Below are positions 27,787-35,505 of a stretch of 64,000 bases of DNA, in pieces (the stretch's first letter is position 1; the number at the start of each line of letters is the position of its first letter). A program made the translations under genes and the position numbers. Source of the stretch: DASSFG01 sp035547915 (lineage in GTDB: Bacteria > Planctomycetota > Planctomycetia > Pirellulales > JAICIG01); NCBI GenBank assembly GCA_035547915.1, contig DASZTS010000029.1, forward strand, positions 1 to 64,000, in the 5' to 3' direction. The notes under the pieces are model-generated. The model worked only from the letters and a program-made list of their open reading frames with translations, was not told the origin of the DNA and ran no database searches.

Positions 27787-28826
27787 ACGGCGTCACTCCG
27801 CGCTGGTCGACCGCCGCCGCCGTTCTTATCGCGGCCCTGTATGGCGTGATCATCTATCGCGATCCGGCCATCGGCAGCCAGGTAACGAACCTGTTCATCT
27901 TCTCCATTCTGGCGATCGGTCTGCATGTCATCGTCGGCGCGGCCGGCATGTTTCATCTCGGTATCGCGGCGTTGTTCGGCATCGGCGCCTATACAACGGG
28001 CATTCTGACCGTGCCTGCCAACCCGTTCGGGTGCGGCTTCTGGATATCGCTCGCCTGCTCGGCACTGGTTTCGGCCATGGTCGGCACTATGATTGGCGCT
28101 CCGTTGTTGCGTCTGCGCGGCGACTACTTCGCGCTGGTGACGCTGGCCTTCGGCGAAGTCGTGCGGTTCTCGCTGCGCAACCTGGAAGAGATTACCGGGG
28201 GCACACGGGCGCTCAATCCCATTCCGCCACCCACGCTTCCTGCATGGCTTGCGGCCACACTCGGCCGCCTGGGAATCGACGGCGAGTTTGCCCAAGAGTA
28301 TCGACTTTTTTATTGGCTCGACTTGGCGCTGTTGATCGCTGTGGCAGGGCTCGTGTGGCAGATCGACGTCTCGCGGTTGGGCCGGCGCTGGCGCGCCGTG
28401 CGCGACGACGAACTGGCCGCCGCCTGCCTGGGCATCAACGTGGCACGGGCCAAACTCTCTGCGTTGGCCCTCGGATCGGGGCTGGCGGGAATGGCCGGTT
28501 CACTCTACGCGTTCAAGATCACCAGCACGGCCAGTCCCGACGCGTTCGATTTCAACCGTTCGGCGATCATGCTCTGTGCAATCCTGGTGGGAGGCTTGGG
28601 CAGTGTTCGCGGCGCCATCGTGGGCACGTTCCTTGTGCTGGGCTTCGATAACCTGCTGACACCCTGGCTCGACCACTTGCTTCAACGCTGGACACTGGCC
28701 GGCGGAGAACATGCAGGCTGGGAAAGCCGCCTGCTCGTATTCAGCAACTGGCGGCTGCTCGTGTTCGGCACGCTCTTGATCGTGCTCATGAGGTTCCGAC
28801 CGGCAGGATTATTTCCCGGCAAGTGA
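27783..28826 (+). CDS. livM: Branched-chain amino acid-type ABC transporter permease, LivM type
   Basis: This is the partner permease of LivH, 347 residues and about nine membrane segments. Typical sequences are LHVIVGAAGMFHLGIAALFG, GIGAYTTGIL, LLRLRGDYFALVTLAFGEVV, the ATPase-contact loop GRRWRAVRDDELAAACLGIN, and AILVGGLGSVRGAIVGTFLV. Its ATG (27783) overlaps the livH stop by 4 nt. The second half contains a longer than usual loop around ITGGTRALNPIPPPTLPAWL. The gene is followed by convergent smc (35-bp gap), so no further transporter gene can follow it in this operon. Confidence 0.92.
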   Translation: MNGVTPRWSTAAAVLIAALYGVIIYRDPAIGSQVTNLFIFSILAIGLHVIVGAAGMFHLGIAALFGIGAYTTGILTVPANPFGCGFWISLACSALVSAMVGTMIGAPLLRLRGDYFALVTLAFGEVVRFSLRNLEEITGGTRALNPIPPPTLPAWLAATLGRLGIDGEFAQEYRLFYWLDLALLIAVAGLVWQIDVSRLGRRWRAVRDDELAAACLGINVARAKLSALALGSGLAGMAGSLYAFKITSTASPDAFDFNRSAIMLCAILVGGLGSVRGAIVGTFLVLGFDNLLTPWLDHLLQRWTLAGGEHAGWESRLLVFSNWRLLVFGTLLIVLMRFRPAGLFPGK

Positions 28827-28861
28827 CTGGACATGGAATCAGTTCCGTGAGCGGACAACGG

Positions 28862-31800
28862 TTATGCCGATTCGCGAATGCGTGCCGGCTGAATCTGCCC
28901 GTCTTCGCTCACATCGTCGAACCGCACCGAGACCCGCTTCGAGACGCCCGATTCCTCCATCGTCACGCCGTAGAGCGTGCTGGCGCAGGTCATGGTCTTC
29001 TTCGAGTGGGTGATGACGATGAATTGCGTCCAGGCGAGAAATTCTTGCAGCACGCCGATGAACCGCTCGATGTTGGCCTCGTCGAGTGCGGCGTCCACTT
29101 CGTCCAACACGCAAAACGGGCTGGGCCGATATTGGAAAATCGCCAGCAGCAACGCCACGCAGGTCAGCGTCTTTTCACCGCCGCTGAGGAGTGAGATGCT
29201 GCGCAGCTCCTTGCCCGGCGGCCGGGCAACGATCTCGATGCCACTGTCGAGCACGTCGACTCCCTCTTCCAGCACCACGTCGGCGTGGCCTCCGCCGAAC
29301 AGCTTACGGAAGAGTGATTGGAAGTTGGCGGTGACTGTCTGTAGCGTCTCGGCGAACAGTCGACGGCTGTCGGCGTTGATCTTGCCGATGATCTGCACCA
29401 ACGAGTCCTTGGCCTTCGACAGGTCCTGGAATTGCCCGGCAAGTCCGGCATGACGTGCTTCCAGGTCCTCCAACTCAGCCAGCGCATCGAGGTTGACCAT
29501 GCCGATGTGATTGATCTTGCGCCGCAGGTCGGCGATCTCCTGGTCTATCTCCTCTCGATGCCGCTGCTCGTCGGGCGACTCGACCGCGGACATCTCCGCC
29601 AGGTCGATCTGATAATCTTCCTTGAACCGCGCGGCGAGCGTGCCCCGCTCGTGGCGCACCTCGTTGGCCGACAGATCTTTCGCGTGTCGTTGTTGTTCGA
29701 GCGACCGCGCTTGCGACTGCGAAGCTTGCGCGGCGGCCTGCAACTCGCCGCGGGCGACCCGTTGGGCTTCGTGCCGGGCGGCCGACTCGCGCGCCTCCAC
29801 CGCAAGACCCTCGCGGAGCAAAAAGCAGCCAGCCAGTTCGCTTTCGGCTGCCAGCACGTTGGCCTCGGCCTGACGACGGCGCTCGCGAGCGCGGGACAAC
29901 TCCCTACGACAATCGTCGACGCTCCGCCGGCGCTCTTCCTGATCACGCCGGAGTTGTGCGAAATGGGTATTCAAGCTGGCGAAGCGTTCCTCGCTCTTGG
30001 CCACCTCGACCTTGGCGGCGGTTACCTCGCGCTGGCTGTGTTGCACGCGCTCGTCCGCCTGTCGCATGCGCTGGCGGGTGGCTTGCGATACCTTTTCCGA
30101 TTCGGCTAAACGGCTTTTCGCCTCCTCGAGTTTGCCCTGCGCCGTCGACAACGATTCCGACGCCGACCGGATCGCCAACTCTTGCTGGGCGCATTCGGAC
30201 GCCAGTCGGGCGACCTGCTCGGCCAACTGAACTTGCCGCCCCTCCGCCGCGTTGAATTTCAATTGTTGGTCGTTGAAAGCTTTGGTGGCCCGCTCGCGCG
30301 CCGCAGCCGATTCCTGCTCGTGCGTCCTTTCCTGGGCGACACGACTTTCCAGCGATTCGACGTGAGCGCTCGCCGTGGCCACGCTGGTCGCGAGATCGGC
30401 CGTTTGCTGTTTCAACACCCGCAGCTCGCTCCGCCGCGAAATCAAGCCGGCGGAGGCCTGTTTCGGACCGATCGCCAAACTGCCGTCGGCCGCCAGCCAT
30501 TCGCCGTTCAGGGTGGCAAAATTCCAGCCGCGTCCCTCCCGCTCGATCAGGCTGATCGCATCGCTGAGCTTTTCGACGATCCAGGTTCGGCCCAGTAATC
30601 GCCGGACGAGCGGCGTCAGTTCCGCAGGAACATCGACGAACCGGTCGGCTCGCCCGTGCACACCGGCGAGACCTTGCAATTCGGCCATCTCGTCGGCCGC
30701 AGACGGCTCGTCTGAGAGCGAGATGAATGCGACGCGGCCCGGCAGGTGAAGAGACTCGCGCTCGGCCCAGGTCAGAAACGCGGCATCGGGCTGCACGACG
30801 AACGCTTGCGTCTTGTCGCCCAAGGCGGCTTCGATCGCGGGGGCCACCTCCACGGGCACTTGCAAGAAATCGGCCAGCATGCCGCGCACAGCCCGAAGCG
30901 GGCCGCCCTCGTCGCGACCGATGGCGGCAAGCACCTGTTTCGTGCCCGCGTCTAACCCTTGTTGACGTGATTCGAGTTCGTCGAGAAGGGCCGTTCGCTC
31001 CGCCGCCGCCGAATGTCGTTCGCGAAGTTGAGATAACTCGAGGGCCGCGGCCTTCCACTCGGCTTGCAGTTCGGCCAACTGATGCTGAGCCGCCAGCCAG
31101 GCAGATTGCTGATCGTCCGCCGCGTCGGAAAGTCGTGTCAGTTCGGTAGCCAGACTTTCGCAGGTCAACCGCGTTTGCTCTTGGGCGGCTTCGACTTCTA
31201 GTTTTTGGGCGGCACGCTGCGCGCAGGCGGCCTGTGCGGAGTCTCGTTGCACGATCAGCGAGGTTGCCTCGGTCTCGAGCGCGGCGACCGTGCGCAGCGA
31301 TTCGAGCGTAGCCGATCTGCTGCTTTCGTACTCCGAACGAAGCTGCTCGAAAGCATCGGCCCGGCCGGCGAGCTCCTTCTCGACGGCCCCCAACGACGCG
31401 AGCCGGTCTCCGTGCTGCCGTTGGGCATCGGACACCGCGGCGGTGCTTTCGGCCAACTGCTGTTCGAGGTCGCCGGCCCGCACGCGCATGGCCGTCAACT
31501 GCCGCAGCAGGCGCGTCTCTTCGCTCTCGGCCTCATGCATCTGGGCACGTTGCTCCTCGGCCGATGCTTCGCGAGCCGCGATGCGCGCGCGATTCTCGGC
31601 CGAACGCTCTTCACGGGCCCGCTGTGTCGCGAGGGTGGCCGCCATGTCTCTGTCGATCGACAGAGATTGCGCTTCGAGTCGCTCGGCTTCGGCCAGTGCC
31701 GCGTCGCGCGCCGCGGCCAGCGCGGCGAGTTCACTGGCCAGTTCGGCCAGCCGCTCGCCGAGCCGCCGCCAGTCGGCCTGCGCCACTTGTGTACGCAACT

Positions 31801-32467
31801 GTTGCAGGCGGTCGGCATATTCTTTGTAGCGACGGGCCTTGGCCGCTTGCAGACGCACGCTCCGCAGCCGGTTGCCGACTTCGTCGACGATATCGGACAG
31901 TCGCAGCAGGTTTTGGTCGACTCGTTCTAGCCGGCGGAGCGTTTCCAGCTTCTTCGCTTTGAAGCGGCTGATGCCGGCTGCCTCTTCGAACAAGGCCCGG
32001 CGATCCTTGGCCGAGGCTTGCAGCATGACGTCGACCTTGCCCTGCTCGATGACGCTATAGGCTTCGGTCGCGGCACCGGTGCCGGAGAAGAGGTCGCGAA
32101 TGTCGCGCAAGCGGCAAGGTTGCCGATTGATGAGGTACTCTGCCTCCCCGCTACGATAGACTCGCCGCGTGACATGGACCTCGGGCGCGTCGACGTCGAG
32201 CCGCCGCTCACCGTTATCGAACGTGAGCGTGGCCTCGGCGGCATTGAGCGGATGTCGGGTGGCCGAGCCATTGAAAATGACGTCGACCATCTCCTTGCCG
32301 CGGAGGCTTTTGACGCTTTGCTCCCCCAGCACCCACTTGATGGCGTCGACGACGTTCGACTTGCCCGAGCCGTTCGGCCCGACGACCGCTGTAATACCGC
32401 TGGGGAACTCGAATCGCGTCTTGTCGGCAAAACTCTTGAAGCCGACCAGTTCCAGCGCTTTCAGCAT
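28862..32467 (-). CDS. smc: Chromosome segregation ATPase SMC
   Basis: SMC is the ATPase of the bacterial condensin that organises the nucleoid. The 1201-residue protein has the canonical architecture. The N-terminal Walker A is GPNGSGKSN (30-38), preceded by MLKALELVGFKSFADKTRFE. A long coiled coil follows, then a hinge at roughly 500-670 (VRGMLADFLQVPVEVAPAIE; DRFVDVPAELTPLVRRLLG), a second coiled coil, and the C-terminal LLSGGEKTLTCVALLLAI with Walker B VLDEVDAALDEAN. The ATG at 32467 is chosen because the family always starts here; the frame runs 21 codons further. ScpA and ScpB are not in the window. Planctomycetes have unusually condensed nucleoids, but nothing in this sequence looks atypical for SMC. 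Confidence 0.96.
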   Translation of the reverse strand: MLKALELVGFKSFADKTRFEFPSGITAVVGPNGSGKSNVVDAIKWVLGEQSVKSLRGKEMVDVIFNGSATRHPLNAAEATLTFDNGERRLDVDAPEVHVTRRVYRSGEAEYLINRQPCRLRDIRDLFSGTGAATEAYSVIEQGKVDVMLQASAKDRRALFEEAAGISRFKAKKLETLRRLERVDQNLLRLSDIVDEVGNRLRSVRLQAAKARRYKEYADRLQQLRTQVAQADWRRLGERLAELASELAALAAARDAALAEAERLEAQSLSIDRDMAATLATQRAREERSAENRARIAAREASAEEQRAQMHEAESEETRLLRQLTAMRVRAGDLEQQLAESTAAVSDAQRQHGDRLASLGAVEKELAGRADAFEQLRSEYESSRSATLESLRTVAALETEATSLIVQRDSAQAACAQRAAQKLEVEAAQEQTRLTCESLATELTRLSDAADDQQSAWLAAQHQLAELQAEWKAAALELSQLRERHSAAAERTALLDELESRQQGLDAGTKQVLAAIGRDEGGPLRAVRGMLADFLQVPVEVAPAIEAALGDKTQAFVVQPDAAFLTWAERESLHLPGRVAFISLSDEPSAADEMAELQGLAGVHGRADRFVDVPAELTPLVRRLLGRTWIVEKLSDAISLIEREGRGWNFATLNGEWLAADGSLAIGPKQASAGLISRRSELRVLKQQTADLATSVATASAHVESLESRVAQERTHEQESAAARERATKAFNDQQLKFNAAEGRQVQLAEQVARLASECAQQELAIRSASESLSTAQGKLEEAKSRLAESEKVSQATRQRMRQADERVQHSQREVTAAKVEVAKSEERFASLNTHFAQLRRDQEERRRSVDDCRRELSRARERRRQAEANVLAAESELAGCFLLREGLAVEARESAARHEAQRVARGELQAAAQASQSQARSLEQQRHAKDLSANEVRHERGTLAARFKEDYQIDLAEMSAVESPDEQRHREEIDQEIADLRRKINHIGMVNLDALAELEDLEARHAGLAGQFQDLSKAKDSLVQIIGKINADSRRLFAETLQTVTANFQSLFRKLFGGGHADVVLEEGVDVLDSGIEIVARPPGKELRSISLLSGGEKTLTCVALLLAIFQYRPSPFCVLDEVDAALDEANIERFIGVLQEFLAWTQFIVITHSKKTMTCASTLYGVTMEESGVSKRVSVRFDDVSEDGQIQPARIRESA

Positions 32468-32552
32468 GGAACTATTTTTTGCCGTAAGTCGTTGTGTGTC
32501 AACACCGTTCCCTACTGCGCGCAGATTCACCCAAACCGCCCAACCGTCAGCC

Positions 32553-33038
32553 TCAGGGCGTCCCGGTCAACTCCAGGTCGATTGCCTGTTCGCCGGAGTG
32601 GACCGTCTTTCGCAGCGGTGTTGTAGCCGGTTGCCGGTAGACCTTGGGCAGGCGAGGTCCGCCGGGAACGGCGGTGGCGGGGGACGAGGTTGCGGGCGCG
32701 TCCGCTTCGGCACGGCCGACGAGCCGGCTGCCGGAGGGCAACTGAACATCGTGCAGCACGATCATGTGCTCACCCAGCGCCGCGCCCGACCGCCCGTCGG
32801 ACGACATCAGGCTGTATTGGCCCTGGGCATCGGTGGCACCGAGCGAGGTCGGCAGCTTCTCTTTGTTCTTCGCATCCGGAATGAACTGGACCTGCACGCC
32901 CCCCACGGGTTGTCCGTTGAGCAACACCTTGCCCGACACCTGGCCCAACTCAACCTTGCCGCAGCCGGTGCAGAGAACAAGAACCGATAGCCAGAGAAAC
33001 AGTAAACGCCCGGCCCCGCCGCATGGGCTCTTCGACAC
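32553..33038 (-). CDS. Lipoprotein with carboxypeptidase regulatory-like domain
   Basis: This is a 161-residue lipoprotein. A lipobox LCTGC (cysteine near residue 26) follows a hydrophobic segment, and the mature part begins with GQVSGKVLLNGQPVGGVQVQ, the beta-sandwich (transthyretin-like) signature seen in many planctomycete lipoproteins. A disordered Ala/Pro-rich linker and a short end (GEQAIDLELTGTP) follow. The start is GTG, supported by a strong GGAGG 6 nt upstream. It lies 17 nt after the DUF1559 gene, a pairing typical of Pirellulales genomes. Function is unknown; surface assembly with the neighbouring pseudopilin-like protein is plausible. Confidence 0.85.
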   Translation of the reverse strand: MSKSPCGGAGRLLFLWLSVLVLCTGCGKVELGQVSGKVLLNGQPVGGVQVQFIPDAKNKEKLPTSLGATDAQGQYSLMSSDGRSGAALGEHMIVLHDVQLPSGSRLVGRAEADAPATSSPATAVPGGPRLPKVYRQPATTPLRKTVHSGEQAIDLELTGTP

Positions 33039-33055
33039 GCTGCCCTCCTTTCCAC

Positions 33056-34075
33056 TCAGAGCTCTTCGATGGCCACGCCGTCGTTACGCTTGGCGAGACA
33101 TTGCAGGATGACCAGATTGAGGTTCTCGGACAGAAACGTGACCGATCCGTCGGCCATCGCAAAGTCAGCACCTCCGGGGTGCAAACTGCCGTAGGCGTTC
33201 ATGCGATTGCTGACCAGCGCATTGTTCAAAGCCGTTGGACCGACAGGCTCCATATAGTTGATCGGCACGATCGTCCCCAGGGTGACGTCGCCGATCCCCA
33301 GATAGGAGTTACCCGACGTGGCCCACCAACCGACCGAGGCGATCTTATCGACCCCGGCCGATGGTGCCAGTTCGTCGAAGAGGAGATCGTAATGCGAGCG
33401 CTCGCCGAACAGCAAGGTGCGCGTCGTACCGTCGCGCAGGTCGGCCATGCGGACGCCACTGTTGATGTAAAAGACGCCGTCGTTCGTCAGCGGCGCGGTC
33501 GGCTGCGGACCGCCGGGACCGAACGCAACCGCGGCGAAGGCTTGAGAGCCGCCGTTGCCCCCGTAGCTGGTCAAGCCGTAGAACTCGGGGCCGGCGGGAC
33601 CGGCGTATTGCGTCACCGGCGACATGCCCGCTGAGTCGGACGGGCAGAGCAGCAAGGGCAAAACGTTGGACGTCAACGAGCTCGCGCCGCCGCTGACATT
33701 GGTGCGGGGAAAGCTGTAGTTCCAACGAGCAAACAGTCCGCCTTGATCGAGCTGCGGGAGCATCAAGGCGAAGACCGAAGAGGTATTGGGGGGATTGCCC
33801 GGCCAGGTCGCCAATCCGGCGGGAAAACTACGATGTGCGTCGTTGTAGTTGTGCGACGCAAGTGCGATCTGCTTCAGATTGTTGAAGCACTGCCCGCGGC
33901 GGGCCGACTCGCGTGCGGCCTGCACGGCCGGCAATAGCAAAGCCACCAGAATGCCGATGATCGCGATCACCACCAGCAGCTCCACGAGCGTGAATCCGCG
34001 GTGCTTCGCGCGGCCTCCGCGGACCGCGGCATAATCGCCGGCGCCCGTGCCCATGTCGATCGAAAGGCGCATCAT
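33056..34075 (-). CDS. DUF1559-domain prepilin-like protein
   Basis: This 339-residue protein belongs to the DUF1559 family, which is massively expanded in Planctomycetes. It has a type IV prepilin-style N-terminus, with HRGFTLVELLVVIAIIGIL (G, then F-T-L-V-E with the conserved Glu5) cleaved after the Gly. The family's QAARESARRGQCFNNLKQIA and PSFPAGL-type region follow, and the C-terminus carries NAYGSLHPGGADFAMADGSV, the conserved H-x-G-G-x-x-F/x-x-x-D-G signature. The molecular role is unknown. It starts 3 nt after the upstream gene's stop and is followed 17 nt later by a lipoprotein gene, so all three are likely co-transcribed. Confidence 0.95.
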   Translation of the reverse strand: MMRLSIDMGTGAGDYAAVRGGRAKHRGFTLVELLVVIAIIGILVALLLPAVQAARESARRGQCFNNLKQIALASHNYNDAHRSFPAGLATWPGNPPNTSSVFALMLPQLDQGGLFARWNYSFPRTNVSGGASSLTSNVLPLLLCPSDSAGMSPVTQYAGPAGPEFYGLTSYGGNGGSQAFAAVAFGPGGPQPTAPLTNDGVFYINSGVRMADLRDGTTRTLLFGERSHYDLLFDELAPSAGVDKIASVGWWATSGNSYLGIGDVTLGTIVPINYMEPVGPTALNNALVSNRMNAYGSLHPGGADFAMADGSVTFLSENLNLVILQCLAKRNDGVAIEEL

Positions 34076-34078
34076 AGC

Positions 34079-34492
34079 TCACTTCGACTCCGGTTCGACA
34101 ACTTCGATCTGCTCGGGCTCGGCCAGCCGAATGTAACAGCGTCCTTCTTCTTCGACGACCTTTCCTACGACGCGGATCGTGCGGTCTTTGTAGTATGTGG
34201 CCGGGTTGGCACCGATCTTCTGGACCAGCCGCGCGGCAATGTCTTCGGGCACGATGATGCCAAGGTTCTTGGGATCGCGAAAATCCTTTTCGGAATCGAG
34301 GAAGACTACTTTGCGTTTCACGGCATCTTTGGCCGACTGCACCGCGAACGTCACCGTAACCTTCTTGCCGAGATACTGTCGCGCCTCTTCCGCGCGGATC
34401 TTCTGGGGTGGCGGTTCATCGTCCGCACGGGCCGTGAACTCGCCAGCGAGACAGAGAAGGACGAACGCATAACACAACTGCTTCAACGACAT
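34079..34492 (-). CDS. Small exported protein, possible OB-fold
   Basis: This is a 137-residue protein with a signal peptide (MSLKQLCYAFVLLCLAGEFT, cleavage near ARADDE). The mature domain, with KKVTVTFAVQSAKDAVKRKV, VFLDSEKDF, LGIIVPEDIAARLVQKIG and YYKDRTIRVVGKVVEEEGRC, has the strand order and the 'tIrVtGkV' motif of bacterial OB-fold domains. That assignment is by eye. It is the first gene of a probable three-gene unit with DUF1559 and a lipoprotein. An inverted repeat lies 45-68 nt upstream of the ATG. Confidence 0.82.
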   Translation of the reverse strand: MSLKQLCYAFVLLCLAGEFTARADDEPPPQKIRAEEARQYLGKKVTVTFAVQSAKDAVKRKVVFLDSEKDFRDPKNLGIIVPEDIAARLVQKIGANPATYYKDRTIRVVGKVVEEEGRCYIRLAEPEQIEVVEPESK

Positions 34493-34536
34493 CGCGCGGG
34501 CTCCTGGTCCGTGGTCGACATTTGGTCGTCCGACGA

Positions 34537-34560
34537 CGCTATATACATCCGGATATAGCG
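34537..34560. promoter_or_regulatory. Inverted repeat upstream of small exported protein gene
   Basis: CGCTATAT and ATATAGCG form perfect 8-bp arms around an 8-nt spacer, which contains most of another palindrome (ATCCGGAT, 34547-34554). It sits 45-68 nt upstream of the start at 34492, where an operator or promoter would be. No regulator is assigned. Confidence 0.4.
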
Positions 34561-34598
34561 AACTGTCAAGGAGCCGGAGAAGGCTTACGGGCCATCAC

Positions 34599-34678
34599 AG
34601 GGCCGGATCAGCACTTGACGGATCGGCGTTTCGCCGCCGATCTTGCCCATCGGTGCTCTGGCTTTCGTCAACCGCCCT
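34599..34678 (-). repeat. Family-1 intergenic element, copy E (diverged, shortened)
   Basis: This 80-bp relative of the family-1 element lies in the opposite orientation to copies A-C. It keeps the core GATCGGCGTTTCGCCGCCGATC and the right end GTCAACCGCCCT, but the left arm lacks the ACAAAACCGG block. It is the most degraded of the five copies and lies 12 nt beyond the stop of the next gene (34691). Confidence 0.65.
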
Positions 34679-34690
34679 AGGACAGACCGG

Positions 34691-35149
34691 CTATTTGGCG
34701 CCCTGCAAGGTGCGGCGAGACATGAGGAACTTGCCTTGGTCGTCCTTCGACGAGTAGTAGGCGACGAAGTCGCGGGGCGTCGAGTATCCCCGGAAGCGGT
34801 ACACACCCAGCATCCGGCCCAGATCCTTCTCACCGCTCAAATGATAGTGGTCGCCATGCTGCACCGCCGTGAGCGTCATGCGATATTGAAAAGGAATCAC
34901 CTTGAAGAAGGTGCCGCGGAAGCGGGCCTCGTAGTGGCAGGCATCCTCTTGGGTGATGATCGCCTTCAAGTTGCCTTCGTGCCGCGTGCAGTCGCTATTC
35001 CACGAGCCTTGCCAACAGCCCGCCACGTCGCATCGGTTGGCGCAGCAACAGGGCGAATTCCAATCGCGATGATAGCCCGTGACGATCGAGCAACCACTCG
35101 ACGTAATGACGATCAGCGCAACAACAGCGAATGCGGTTTTCATTGTCAT
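34691..35149 (-). CDS. Putative lipoprotein, Cys-rich N-terminus, unknown function
   Basis: This 152-residue exported protein starts MTMKTAFAVVALIVITSSGC; the C20 could be lipidated, although the lipobox (SSGC) is weak. A Cys-rich segment follows (SPCCCANRCDVAGCWQGSWN), then a beta-rich domain containing CHYEARFRGTFFKVIPFQYR, YHLSGEKDLGRMLGVYRFRG and RDFVAYYSSKDDQGKFLMSR. The GxWxGxW-type start and lipocalin-like strand pattern suggest a small beta-barrel, but no family was recognised. The start could also be the second Met at 35143. It is flanked on both sides by family-1 repeats in the same orientation (34599-34678 and 35247-35343). Confidence 0.78.
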   Translation of the reverse strand: MTMKTAFAVVALIVITSSGCSIVTGYHRDWNSPCCCANRCDVAGCWQGSWNSDCTRHEGNLKAIITQEDACHYEARFRGTFFKVIPFQYRMTLTAVQHGDHYHLSGEKDLGRMLGVYRFRGYSTPRDFVAYYSSKDDQGKFLMSRRTLQGAK

Positions 35150-35246
35150 CGGGAGAGTTGGGTGGCGGACGATGGAACTTCACCTCAAGCAAGGTATTCG
35201 TGCCCGCGAGCCGAACACGGGTCGCCGGACGATCAACGAACCCATC

Positions 35247-35343
35247 AGGGCAATCGACAAAACCGGACCGGGCTGAAAATCGGCGTTTCGCCGCCGGCTT
35301 TTGCCCTGGGCCGTGCCGACTTTCGGGTTCTATCAACCGCCCT
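35247..35343 (-). repeat. Family-1 intergenic element, copy D
   Basis: This 97-bp copy is in inverted orientation: AGGGCAATCGACAAAACCGG at the left, core AAAATCGGCGTTTCGCCGCC, right end TATCAACCGCCCT. It lies in the 356-bp gap between the lipoprotein gene (leftward) and the hybrid kinase gene (rightward). The remainder of that gap holds no other recognisable feature, although it must contain both promoters. Confidence 0.82.
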
Positions 35344-35505
35344 AAGAATGCATCGGTGGAGCGAAAGGCCGCCTTGAACGAGCCTGCCGGTCATGCCGAT
35401 TATGCGGTGGAAAACCGAGTTCGTTTGTGAGAAAATATCGGCGCACCCGGTCGTATTCGAAGCTTTGCGTGAATCGCTCGGGTAGCCTTCCTCGGCGGCG
35501 TCTCG

